NCBI GenBank assembly: GCA_015657535.1
Contig: JADHZB010001772.1
Coordinates: forward strand, 4,259-68,258
Length of the DNA stretch: 64,000 bases
DNA from: Nephromyces sp. MM_2019
Taxonomy: Eukaryota > Apicomplexa > Aconoidasida > Nephromycida
Direction: 5' to 3'
The translations under genes were made by a program, and so were the position numbers. Below the pieces are notes generated by a model. It worked only from the letters and a program-made list of their open reading frames with translations. It ran no database searches and was not told where the DNA came from. Shown here one piece after another: positions 39,935 through 52,138 of the stretch (the first letter of the stretch is position 1; each line of letters starts with the position of its first letter).

Positions 39935-41318
39935 TTAGTCTGTTATGGAAAATTTATTAAACTTTAAGATTTCCAACTTTCTGCCTAACTTTGTTGAATA
40001 ATCATTCACAATATCTCTCACACATCTTTTTGATTCATCAAGATACCATTCCTAAATTTGTATGAAAAAATGAGCAGCATTCAATGTGTAAAAGAAAAAG
40101 TAAAAATTGTAAACATGTTTAAAGATATAATGGGATTCTATAAGATATACGATATGTTTATATTGTTTAAGTATATGTGAATACCTGCTCATTTAAAATA
40201 ATTTCTTTATAATACTTTTTCAGTTTGCCTTGAATTATCCTTTCCAAAATTTCTGGTGATTTACCCTTCTGGTTTAGAGATTCCAATATTTCTTTCCTCT
40301 TATTTTTAATAATATGGGATTCTATATCTTTTATATTCTGAATAAAAAATGGTTAAGCAGTGTAATTGTATCATCTTCAGGAAGAAATTTGTTGGTATGA
40401 AAGTGTATGTGTGGTCTGTTAGCTTTAAACTATTTATGAGGTGTTTAACTTTGATAGAGTCTTAGTGTTTTAGGGTAAAGCGTGTCATGAATGTAAGTGG
40501 GTTGCATTAGCAATTACATTGTAGAGAGGGTTTGCTGCTGCAACATGCATTGCCATTTTCTTAGAAAACTCTTCAAGTAATGGTTGATGATGATCTTGGG
40601 GTTGGGTCAATTGGCCAGCCTGTTTAATCATGACCATAGCCCCAATTTTCCCTATTGAATCCCTGGCACAATTGTGTAGGTAATAGCCAATATGTAGGGG
40701 ATCTGTGTTAGGGTTACTACCGTATTTGGAGAATAGGGATTTCTCACTTAGCATAATGGTTTCACCAAATTTTTGTTCGGCACCTAGCAAAGCTTCTTTC
40801 AAGCCTAGACCGTCGAGTTGTAGACACTTCAAGTATTCATCAATTTCCAACGGGGGTGTGTTAGGCATTGTGTTGACAAGTTTCATTAAACCTTCTAAAA
40901 TATCTTGCAAGAAGTCTAGAAATGCTTTACTATTTGCAACAAAGCTAGTTTTACACCTTAGTTCTAACATCAAACCAGTGTTTTCCTCTAGCAGCAAACC
41001 AACTTGTCCTTGTTTCAAGGGTGGATTTTCCAACAGTTCAGTAGCATTCAATTCTTTGCTTAAAGAAAGTTTCCTTTTTTGAGAAAGTTCATCTAGTAGA
41101 TTCTTAAGAGCTACTTCAAGATTACCTCCAGAATTTTCATATGCGCCTACACATATACTCATTCCAACTCCTGTAATTTCGCGTAATTTACGTATGTCTT
41201 GGCTTTTGGAGTGCTGGGTTCCTCCATGCTTATTTAATTGGGAATGGAGAGGAGTCAAATCTAAAAGAAAGCATTGTAAAGTTTCAAATTTGTTTAGAAA
41301 TAAAAACCTTCGAATCAT
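39935..41318 (-). CDS. tsf: Organellar translation elongation factor Ts
   Basis: Three exons (41318-40518, 40337-40185, 40051-39935) join in phase 0 to 356 residues. The N-terminal domain has the EF-Ts signature IRKLREITGVGMSICVGAY with GGNLEVALKNLL, the helix hairpin that contacts EF-Tu. The core includes TGLMLELRCKTSFVA (family: -E-NcETDFVA, here partly changed) and the dimer/C-terminal region KMAMHVAAANPLY. The two small exons give KNKRKEILESLNQKGKSPEI, IIQGKLKKYYKEIILNEQ and a last strand LGRKLEILKFNKF. EF-Ts exchanges GDP on EF-Tu in bacterial-type ribosomes, so this serves the mitochondrion or apicoplast. The N terminus (MIRRFLFLNKFETLQCFLLDL) is basic and hydrophobic but not a clear bipartite leader, so the organelle is open. 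The first exon stops at a weak GTAATT donor; reading on would give a false short end. Confidence 0.9.
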
Positions 41319-43194
41319 TCTTATGCATTAGTTGTTAAAAAGGTTTTTGAGATCTCCGAAGAACACATCGAAGTTATGTGTAAATTGATTTGTATGTATA
41401 ATATGGGTGCCAGTTATGAAAATCATGTGAAAATATTTTTAGGGTTTAATAAGTCCCCAATTTAAATCGAGCATTCTTAGTATGCAATTCATGGTTAAGC
41501 CTATCTTATTGCTTATTTTGAATATATAAATATCAAGTAAAGATATTGGCTGGTATAACTCATATATGTTAGTTCTGCTAAAGAGTTGATTATTCCTTAC
41601 ATATTCTATTTCCTGAAAGAGGTAATACAAACGAAAATAATTTGCTTTGAAAGATTCCCTGATTATTGGTCTTGGGAATATGTAAATTATACTCATTAGA
41701 AAGTGTGGTAGAGAGTATCATAAGAATCAAATAACCCTTCAATGTGTAAAGATAATTCATTTTACATGATGATTTGTATACAAGAGCATTATTAACGTTG
41801 TTTTAGAAATTAATTTCCCTCTATTAGATTCCTCCGAGTAATGAGTTAATAAATTGATTCAAAAGTATAGTCAATACACGAATATTTCAAACATAGATAT
41901 AACTAAAAGCATGTATAATGTAAGGTAACACACAATTAACAAATACAAAGCTAGGTTGCATATACATAGTAAATAAAGATATATAGCAGAACATATAGAG
42001 TCATTCACAAGTAAATTCATGCTATTTTCACACGAAATGTATAGTAGACACACCTACTTTTGACATTTTTAATTAATTATTTGAACAATTATTATATAAT
42101 ATGAATGATATGCAAGCATCGAAGGTGCCAACCAGTATAATTAATAAAATAAATAATTTAGATTATAATTCAATTCAATTATTATACTAGTTTTCAAAGA
42201 AAAATATTTTTATGGTTGTTTTGTATTGTTTATTTTATAATGTTCATGTGGTGATGTTAGGTATAAAATCTACATAGATATAAAATCATAATAATTTTAA
42301 AAGCATTTCAATTGAATATAAAATAACAAATTATTAAAGATAAGTTACTACATGTTAGGTTAAGGTAATTTACAGACATTTTAATAATTATTATATAAAT
42401 AGAAAAATCAAAGATATACATTTGAAGAAAATAGTATTTAATTAATAAAAGTATGGATGAAATAAATCAGTCGGAAAAATTTTGAATATCACATGTTTTG
42501 TAATGTCTATTTTTTTGTTTGTTTAATTAATTTGTGTGATTTAGGAATATATATATATATATATATATATATGAGTATGTACATGTATTTAAGTGTGATT
42601 TTATGTGTGTATACCCTGTGAATAAAAAGGTTCTGCTAGAAAATGGGATAGTATAACTATAAAATAAATTTTTGCTTTAAAATGTGTAAGTGTAAAGTTA
42701 TCCCTCTCTGTAAGGAAATGTGTGATTTATAAATATTTTATAGCTCATTTATAATTATATTCAAATATTTAATCTTATTTATGCATAAGCATACAGACAA
42801 TTTTTATTATTGTATAAATCATATATATTAAAATAGAAAAAAATTGTTTTGGAAATAAGTCATCAAACAATGTAATGATCAGCTAGAAAATAAATGTCTT
42901 TGCATATTTAAAAATAGATCAAATGTATTTGGATGAGTGCATCCTGATATCTACTATTTTGTTGAAAAATATATCTGATGAATTTTAGTCGGTCTGCGTA
43001 TTTTAAACTTTTCTTTATTATCTTTTGTTACTTTACAATTAAATTATTTTTTTGTCTCTTATGTAATATGTAATAGTTAAACTACATATTAGATTTAGTT
43101 TGTATGTTCAACCCTATCTAATAGATTGTATTCGTCATCTATATTATTAGACAATTGTGTATTTCAATTATACTTTAAAAAACGTTCGAGCTAT
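41319..43194. other. AT-rich spacer
   Basis: Very AT-rich, with a (TA)n tract at 42547-42572. One ATG-started open frame on the - strand at 41439-41696 (85 residues, no recognisable domain) may be chance. Nothing else seen. Confidence 0.55.
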
Positions 43195-45937
43195 TTACGC
43201 TTTAGTGCAAGAAGTGTATTTGTCAGTTAAATTTCCACACACACATGTGTTTGTATTTGAATCAGGTATGTCTTTATGAATCAGTGTGTGAGCATTTATT
43301 TCAGAGTCATCAGAATCAAAAGTGCTAGTGGTATCAGTAGTTTCTTGATGTGACAGATTGGGTGATTTCCGGTATAATGATGATACGCATTCTGTAGACT
43401 CGGTAATTTCCCTATCATAATTAATACAAGACTTTGGGGGTAAATGATGTAGTTCAAGCTTGTCTGATTTGTTTAAACTGTTTAAAAATGTATTTTGATC
43501 ATAATTTTGATTTTCAACTTTAGGCGTTTGAGGATGATAAAATTTTGTGCCCATATTCGTGTGATTCGAAGATTTGAAATTCACAATATATTTACAAATC
43601 TTATTGTAAGCATCTGTAACATACATTCGTTTTGAGGGTTCAAATTCCTTCAGCTTCAATATAATTGGCTCAAGGAATCTTGTATAAATTTGTGTGTGAT
43701 TTGGGTGGTCTGGTGGTATCAATACTTTTCCTATTCTACTTAACATTTCACCAGATGAGAATGCATCATCGAGTTGGTTTACATGATAGCATTTACCCTT
43801 TAAATACGATTCTTCCATTTGGGGGCTTATATAACCTGAGTGTGTATGAAAATGTTATAAAATCATTTGTAGGGTTTTTGGGAATCTGGATTGGATGTAT
43901 TTATGTGCATTTAATGTGATATAAATGTTTATGTGAAAGGAAATTTGTTTGTAAATGTATAGAAAAAAATCATCATATGATACGAGTGTACGGTGGATGT
44001 GTTGGTAAAACTATTTAAAAATGGAAAAGTTGCAGTAAAGTATCGTTGACAAACTTATGGAAAGTGATGGATTCGGTTCTGATTAAATCAAGTGGATATT
44101 TCTTTATAATTTGTTATACTTAGAATAAAAACATATACATAAACACACATATAAAACAAACCGGGTGTTGCGTTCCCTTGCATCTGTTGACCTTCACAGG
44201 CTAAGCCATCAAAGTCAGTTATTTCAATTTTAAATGTAAAACTAGTGGAGGTTGTGTCAGATTCAAAATTATAAATAATATCAGGCTGAAATAAGAAGTT
44301 ATCTAATTTTATATCTGTGTGTACGAGATGTTCGACCTTGTTCTGGGCTATGTATTTAATAAATGGAGGCCAGCTAATATTTTTGTATAGTTTCTTGCCT
44401 ATAAAAAATGCATGTATATATATGTGTATAAATCTTTGCTTGTAAGTATAAGTAAAATGATTTGCAATATAAAAAGGTAGTGTATTGCCTAATATAGTAC
44501 ATTGCTAACATATGCACTAATATGGTATAAACAACCATAATATGTGAGAGTATTTACCCTCAATATTTCCTAATGATATACCCAAGACGTTACAAACAAT
44601 TAGAAAAAAAATAATAAACCTTGTGTAAATACACACTACGTAAAACACATAAGAAATAATAAACCCAGCACATGAAAAGAATAAGTATGAGCAAGGTCCT
44701 CCAACCCTAACAATAACTCATTTATATACGAACCTCTAGCAATTGTATATCTTTTGATGTCAGCTCTATGTTTGTGTATATTTGCTATAGGTTCCAGAAT
44801 TGAGCGAATAAGCTCCAAAATTTGAAGGGGGTTTTCCTTTATCCAATACCTCAAATAATATGATTCTTTTGAGTATAATAAATTCACTAAATCACCGAAT
44901 CGACAGGGATAAATGACAATAAATTGTTTGGATGTAGATACAGCAATGGGTCTGTTTATTGACTGCACACCTTCCAGAGGGCCATCATACCTTGAAAGGA
45001 AAACAGATCTCTTGAGCCAACAAATTGTGTTTTCACTGTTTGCACTTTGTATAAACCATCTTTGTGGAAAATGTTTGTATTTAAATTGTTTGTCACCTGA
45101 GGTAAATGGAAATAGTGTTAAAGATGGTTGATAGGATGATTTCTGATCTTGTGACTGAGCATTCAAATGCATTGGTAATACATGACATCTTCGATCTGTG
45201 ATAAGTGGTTATAAAGGGTAGTAGGTGTAAATTTGTTTTATAATGTTTTAATTTGTCAGGCTTTATGTGTTCGATTATGTGGCATAAAATGTGTATATTT
45301 ATTTTTTTTCATAATTTTGTATACAAAATGGCTTTGCAGAATAATCAAATATTAAGATGAGTGTTAAAAGGATTGTGTGAATCGTGGAGGGTGCTGTGAA
45401 TACATATTACATTTGTTTCGTTTACATCATCTGAGTATGCATATATTAATAAATCTTACGAGTTTCATCCTTGTTTTTGGATTTTGTATTATTGGAAAAG
45501 TGATATAGTGTTAGATAGTGATTTTGATTGTCTCGTAATTCAATTACCGCTAGTGTTATATAAATCTTAGATTGCTTCACATAACCTTTGGAAGTATGAT
45601 GTGAAAAAGTAGGATCCTGCGCTATAAGGAAGATTTGTGGGCTACCATAACCACGAAATAATATGTAATCGTCAGTTGCTGTTTCTTGTGACCAAAAGTT
45701 GTACCATGCGCCAGCTGCACGTTCAATTTGTAAATAATTTATTACTCCATATTGTCCAGCTTCGGGTTCTTTAGAACACATCTTCAAGCCTTTTTCAATT
45801 TGAGTTAACAATTTTTTTTTTATGAAATTAGAGGCCTTACTATGCTTCGAAATTTCCTCATATTTGACAATTTCACTTAGTAATTGTTGACCTAGTTCGT
45901 TGGATGTAGATATTTTCGCCTCAATTTCGAATCTCAT
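43195..45937 (-). CDS. Divergent protein-kinase-domain protein
   Basis: Exons 45937-45460, 45195-44665, a 12-base microexon 44569-44558, 44398-44162 and 43835-43195 join in phase to 632 residues. Start: ATG at 45937 (AAAACACAATG). The borders around the microexon are the least certain part. Kinase landmarks: hinge-like FIVIYPCRFGDLVNLL, then the catalytic loop HTDIKLDNFL (~367-376; HRD reads HTD, with catalytic Asp and the Lys and Asn kept), a metal-binding segment TDFDGLA (~401-407; an extra Asp, D-F-D-G, where DFG is usual), TPGYISPQME where the APE motif belongs, DDAFSSGEML (the D-x-x-S-x-G helix) and the subdomain XI Arg in PSKRMYVTDAY. A normal Gly-rich loop and VAIK Lys are not evident in the N lobe. 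The tail is Ser/Thr/Asp-rich. Apicomplexan-specific kinase families (ROPK, FIKK) show similar HTD-type loops, but membership cannot be settled here. No signal peptide seen. Confidence 0.75.
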
Positions 45938-47864
45938 TGTGTTTTGTTTCGACAATTTCTAAAATGGTTGGCAATTCTTAGACAATGGAAATCTTGGCTG
46001 GTATAATCAGATTATATTATTGCTTGTGTATATGAGTTAACAATATACACTTTTATATTTTATATTTTATCTAACTAAGTATTTAGTTGTGTTATCTAAA
46101 GATAATGTCTTGTGTATATAATTCTATAGGTATGTATCTTGTACATACATGTAAGTTTTCGATATATATATGTATTGGTATATATACGAGTACAAATATA
46201 AATCTAGATCGTCTATAGGTAGGATATTGTTAAAAATAAATAAAACAAATTATTGTACTTTGTTTCCAATTTCATAATCTTATCTCGGTAATCCCTGTTT
46301 ATCTTTCGATAAATAAAATTACAAAACAACAAGAAAGCTTGAAACAGAAATTGAAAATTATCGGAATTTAGATAAATAAAAATATTTGGTATAAAAGGAA
46401 CCACATTTATAAAATTTTGTGGTTGAATTTTTTTGGTAATTCATTCTTTGATTCAAGTGAGATTTATTCTTAGGTTTTCAAAGACAAATAGATGTAGTTA
46501 TTCAAAAATATAGGTTGAATTCAAAAGGCTTAGGCTGAAATAGGGGAAGGATGAATAGAAAGAGTGAAGTGCTTAAAATTGAGTTTTATACATAACAGTA
46601 AATAAACCAGACATTTTGCGTTGCAATAGAAGAGATTTTGAAATTTTTTTTGAGTGAGCAAATTATAAAAGTAGAATCAAATCGGTTTTATCTTTTATAA
46701 AAAATTTCAAGGTGGTTTGTTTTTTTGCAAGTCTTAAAATTGAGTTTACATTAGTGACAAATTCAGTATGTCTTTGAAGGTTTGATAATTTCCACAGTGA
46801 GCACTCTTAACATTTTAGTATGATTCTTTAAGTTCAAACGCATTTGATAAAATGTGATCGGAAATTTTTTTTGATGAATTTGAGATTTTGAAACTATTTG
46901 AAATGTAAAAATTGAAATTAAATTCATGGAATCTACAAAATTAAAACTAAATCAGTTCTCATTTTCATACAACTAATCTTGTGCGAAAACAAAGTAAAAA
47001 TGTGAAGTTTAAAGAATTTAGCGAAACAACTAGAAGTAAAGCATTGAACAGCAAATTTAGGACTCAAATAGGACAGATCATATGAAACCTTTATTGAATT
47101 ATTCGTAGTGTTTTTCTAAATATGAAATTGAGGATTTTTCAAGTTAAGTCAATAAATTTCATTATTGTATATTTTGTTCAAAATCAAATAGTGTTGAAAT
47201 ACACACTTAACTGAGCTCTTGAGTATACAAACAATTAAAGTGAGCAAATCTTAAAAACCTTAAATTAAATCTACACAAAATGAATAATAATTACCTAATA
47301 TACAAATGAAAACGTGAATTCTAGATTTTTAGAATGAAAATCCTATAGAAAACTGCTGTTTAGCTGTATCGATGGTCTCATCTTTGAATCAGGCTTTGAT
47401 ATTATATAGAGCTTACAGTGGGCTTGTTTTCGGCACTAAGCAACATGAATTACTTTTTGATTGTTCACCTCTTTTCAATAAGCCAAAAGCACCGCTTTTT
47501 GTTTTTAATATGAAAATCCCTTTATACACATTTTATTAGTTATTTTGTAAGATAACTAACTTTATAAGTTAATTTCTATATATATTTGCTTTAGTAAACC
47601 TAGATACGTTGATTTACAGTATTGTGAGAAATATTCAAATTTTTTTTAAAAGTCAAGATAAATAATAAAAGGTTTCTTTTTCATTGGATCAGATCTTTTT
47701 TTTCTTAGCTAATAACAGTTTAGTACAAATTTCACTTATAGCTTTATTTCTAATTAAAGTTTAGAACCAATTCTCATTTATTTAGCTGTTAAATAGCTAA
47801 GACTTTAGGTATATATTTTTGAAGAATTTCTTTGATATAACTACTTCCAAATATAAGAATTAGT
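45938..47864. other. AT-rich spacer
   Basis: No convincing gene. A 63-codon - strand open frame at 46213-46404 is hydrophobic and unsupported. The segment 46440-47200 is a little less AT-rich than its surroundings and might be relic coding DNA, but no consistent frame was found. Confidence 0.5.
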
Positions 47865-50302
47865 TTAAATTTGCTTTGCTTTTATTGAAGGACCAGGAAA
47901 TTTAGGTTTTGATTTAGGACTTGAGCTGCTTAATTGAAGTTTTGGAGGTAATTCTGGTGCAGGCTTAGCAAAACTAGGTGAATTATTGATTTCTAATAAA
48001 TTTGTAAGTACCTCATTAGATGACTTTTGTGTTATTAGAGTTTGTTCAGTTTTGTTTTCTTTGTCACCTGTTGGTTTTTGACTTTCTTCAGAAATTGAAA
48101 CCCTTTTAGGAGGTGATTTTTTAAGGGCAGGAATTTTAGGACTAGGTTGTTTTTGAGTTTTAAGCTCTAAAGTAATGCTGTTATTTGAAATTGAATCATT
48201 TTCATCCTCATTGTTTTGGATTTCAGCTTGTGAGCTACTTGGTAAATCGTTGGGTTTAGTTTTTTCAAGTTTTTCGTCTTTATTTAAAATTTTTGAATTT
48301 TCTTGTTCTCTTGGAGATAGAATTATAGGCTCAGTCTCCTCGTTTGATCCTGCCTTTCTTTTAGCTTGAATTTGTTTAGGTAGGGATTTCCCAGCAAATT
48401 TTGATTTAGCTTCAATCTTAGGTTTTGGCATATCTCCACCCTTTGCTTTGGGGTTACTCTGAATTAAATCATTTGTTTTGAGCAAATTAGGATCGTCCTC
48501 GGTTTCAGCAATTGATTTTGAGTTTTCGGTTATTTCTTGAGTCTGACTGTTGCCTATGTCATCTTTATTCCTTAATAATTTATTGTCTTTACCCGTAATA
48601 TAATTTTTCATTGAAGTAATTACGCCCAGCTTCGCAGGTGTTGGCTTACTCAAATTTTTTTTGTTCAGCACTTCTAGGCTTTTAGGATTTGTAGAATTTG
48701 ACAAAACTCTATCAGGAATATAGTTTTCGCTTTCACTTTTAATTATAGTTATACCTTCATTGTTTTTGAGATTTCCTTTACTCCCTACTTGCTTTGAAGA
48801 ACTCAGCCCTATAAACTCCTTAGTCTCTACTTGCGATGCCCTAACTTGTTCACCCGATTCTTTTTCTTGTGATCCCATTGATTCCTTTTGATGCATTTGC
48901 AATTCCGTCTGATTATGCCCCGGATTGATAAGAGCTTTGGGTAACGCTCTAGTTGAAAATCGTCTATCTGCACTGATGTCACCTTTCGCATTTTTCAACT
49001 TGTTTGCATCATAAATTTCATGAAACTTTTTTGAAAGATTTTGTAACTTTGACGAAAGTTCAGAAGCCCAGAATTGTTCCTCACTCGACATGGTGCATTC
49101 ATTTGATATTGATTTTTCTAGCTCTAAGGCCGTCTCATAAATTGATAGGAGGAAATTTTGCTTTGATTTTCGATCAATTTGATATCGCTTTGCCTGGCAA
49201 AAATTTGTGTGATCAGTTTTGAAGCTTATATCTCCAGTATCAACCTTAACATATTCTGGAAATAATTCCAAATTTTAGGATATTATTGGTAGTGGAATAA
49301 TTAAATGTAATGTTATTCTAAATTTGTCAATACAGAGGGTTGCTACTTGGCTATCTTCTGCAATTATATATATAAATATCTTTCCAAGCTTACCGTCTGT
49401 GTTAAACTTAATGTAGCTGCTCAATTCCAGGCTAGTATTCATAAAGAAAGGATATATCTGAAAATATTTTATACAAAAATAATCTTTCGAGTCATTTTTA
49501 AAAGTAGATTTATATTTAGATTGTTACAATTGTTGAAGGAAGTCTAATGTTTGGTCATATATATGAATCTACAGGATTAAATTCTAGCTTTAATGTTACT
49601 CACCAAATTAGTTCTAGAGTAAGGCTTAGCTATGCCCGCCTTGTAATAAATGTGCTTATTTGTTTGGCACTGCGTCATTGTGATGTAAAATATTAAAATT
49701 TCTGCATTTATAAAAAAATTAGATTACCTCTATTTGATCCAGTCGCTTCTCGACATCGTGACTTAGATCATGAGCATGCTTAAGCATCTTATACCTGTAC
49801 CGCCAAGCAGATTGTGATACAGTAGCTCGTAGCAACTAAATGCAATAAAAATTGTGTAATATTAGCTCTAATATCGAATTCCTATCGTGCTACCTACCTT
49901 GTAATTGATGTGATCGTTTTCTTTTCTTAATTCACGGTAGCTTTTTTTTAGGATTGAGTAATTCTTTATATGCTCATAATTGCGGTTTTTTTCTAGAAAA
50001 ATCTAAGCAAAGCTCGAAATAAATATCATTAAACGTTGATGGATTAAGCATAAGCAATTTATTAAATTCTCAATCAATAATTTATACAACATCCTTAAAA
50101 ATAAATACTAAAATTCCTAAATGAATTATTAAGTCTTGAATTTGGATTCATGGCTCTGCAATCAAACTAAGTCAATAAATTTACCTTCATGAGGCTAAAT
50201 ATTGTGAGAACTGCATAAAATTACCTCAATGCTGGTCCTTTCAGTATCTTTACTACAAATCTTACGAAAATAGTGCTCACATAAGCCTTGAGTTAGCTCC
50301 AT
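47865..50302 (-). CDS. Unknown 603-residue protein: helical N-terminal part, charged disordered tail
   Basis: Six exons join in phase: 50302-50225, 50001/50002-49898, 49835-49728, 49669-49604, 49457-49394 and 49255-47865, totalling 1812 bases. The ATG at 50302 opens exon 1. Residues 1-~190 look mainly helical (SILKKSYRELRKENDHINYK, KMLKHAHDLSHDVEKRLDQI) and may form a coiled coil. Residues ~140-165 (EYVKVDTGDISFKTDHTNF) could be a short beta segment. From about residue 215 the single large last exon encodes a Lys/Glu/Ser/Pro-rich, surely disordered tail with many KPKPK- and SPK-like pieces and possible phosphorylation sites (LSPRE, QPSPKIP, SSPKSKPKF). No enzyme domain or known family was recognised. 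A cytoskeletal or scaffold role is only a guess from composition. Confidence 0.7.
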
Positions 50303-50969
50303 TCTTTAAAAAACAGCTAATATTAAGTCACTAAATTACTCTTGATTTAGACATTCCTTTATCCTTGAAAAAGCTAAAGGTTATGATTTAAACAATTTCT
50401 GATTAAGGAATCTTGAACATTAAAATTTAAATCAAATTATTATTCTATAATCTATTTATTTGTTGCTTGATTAAATTAGCTCAAAACAATCGATTGTTTA
50501 ATTATAGTGTAATAATCGATTCATGAAATTAATAAGTCAAACTGTCAGTGTTAGTCCTAGCAATAGTTGAAAATAAAAGTAATCAGTTCGAAATAATAAA
50601 CTATAATATCTATATATTGTAATTGGGTGCATTTATATAAGATTTTAATATTCGCTAGCTAGGTTTTAAGAGAGTAAAATGTTCTATTCGCTTCTGAATA
50701 AATTATATATTTTGAAAGTTTATGTTTGAAGCAATCCAAATATTGAGGTATAAAAAGTTATCATATTGATTATTTGGTTCTCATTTAATTTATGATATAG
50801 ATCAGTTCATGATTGAGAATATTATATAATATGACAAAAATTTGAAGGATTCGTATAATAATTGAAGTAAAAGGAAAAAAATTTGTAGCTATGCTCAAAT
50901 CAAATTTCTATTTCGTTCAGATATTGAAGTTAGAGTAGAATTATTATTAAGCAAATAGTGCAGATAGTT
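50303..50969. other. AT-rich spacer
   Basis: 667 bases between the unknown protein's start and the proteasome gene's stop. No coding signal, RNA gene or repeat. Confidence 0.6.
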
Positions 50970-52138
50970 TTAGGGTTGTGGAGTATTTGCAGCTTGTTGT
51001 TCGGCTTGTTGTTCTTCTTGTGCTTTCTTCATTAGAGCTGTTACTTCGGCATCAGAAAGAATAGTTTGTACGACTTTTCCTGGATTGTTTGGGTCAAGGC
51101 TTAGAGTTGCAAATTCAAGTTTGTCAGCGGCCACTGAACTGGTATCCATTGTTCTAAAAAGTACTTTTGCAGCAAGATCAACGGCTCCTTCTAGATTTAG
51201 CTCTTCATTCCAATCCTATTATATAAGAAATTAATGTATTGTATCTCGTCTTATCAAATAAAAGTCGAATTAGTAGCAGGAGGGTATTAAATCTAGAGAT
51301 AGCAAATAGTGATTATAAGTCTGTAGTGTAAAATATAGGAGGCTACCTGTTTCAAGATTGATTGTGCTGATTGATTATTGACACCTATAGCGGTGCCTTT
51401 CCATCCAGAATAATTTCCTGAAGGGTCAGTATGGTAGAGTTGAAAGCCTTCATAGCGGTCCCATCCAGCCATTAGGAAGCTTACTCCGAAGGGACGCAGG
51501 CCACCGTATTGCGTATAACTCTAAAGTATAAAGATATTTAATCTTTTATAGGGAAATTTAAATCGAAAGTTGTAATTACCTGTTTTGTGTCGCACATTCT
51601 CTCTATGAGTTGAACCACAGGCTGTAGTTCCCCATATGTGTACTGATAACGCTGAGTAGTTAACCTTGCGTGGGAGATCAAAATGTTTGCATCTGCACTA
51701 AGGCCAGCCACTGCACAGACGATGTGGTCATCAACCTTATAAATCTTTTCCTTGCTGTTTCCTTGGTCTAGTAGCTTAGAGGTGATCTATGGGAGGGTTG
51801 TAAGTAAAATAGTTAGTTATAGGTATAAGATAGATATTTAGCTATACTTGTGAGTAACAATCTCTGAAACAATACAAACAATGCAAAAGAGGCTTGAAAC
51901 TGTGAAATGAGGATATAAATCAATGCTCAAGCCCTGTATTGTTAGGTCTCCTATATTATATCACTCCTGCATTAATAAAACAACTTACAATTTTATCAGC
52001 AGCCAAAACAATTCCATCTTGAGATTTAATCCCAATGGTCGATGAAGCCTTATTTATAGCCTCAAGGGCATATTCGACTTGGTATAGTCTGCCTTCTGGG
52101 GAAAATGTTGTGGTTCTACTATCGTATCTCCTTGCCAT
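50970..52138 (-). CDS. PSMA4: 20S proteasome alpha subunit, PSMA4 (alpha-3) type
   Basis: Four exons (52138-51989, 51786-51580, 51520-51347, 51215-50970) join in phase 0 to 258 residues (human PSMA4 has 261). The N terminus [20 protein letters not shown] is the alpha-subunit gate/H0 region, with the [13 protein letters not shown] box typical of PSMA4. Later blocks: [36 protein letters not shown] (the RPFGVS motif of alpha subunits) and [15 protein letters not shown]. The C terminus is Gln/Glu/Ala-rich. Alpha subunits form the outer rings of the 20S core and control the entry gate; they have no catalytic Thr. Residue choices agree with an ordinary active complex. The ATG at 52138 is fixed by the conserved N terminus. 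Confidence 0.97.

Noticed and set aside
41439..41696. ATG-started 85-codon - strand frame
   Set aside because: No recognisable domain, no splice partners, AT-rich composition; cannot be told from chance.
49276..49393. Extra exon reading EDSQVATLCIDKFRIT in the unknown helical protein
   Set aside because: It cannot leave in the phase needed for the next exon without making a stop; joining 49394 directly to 49255 keeps the frame.
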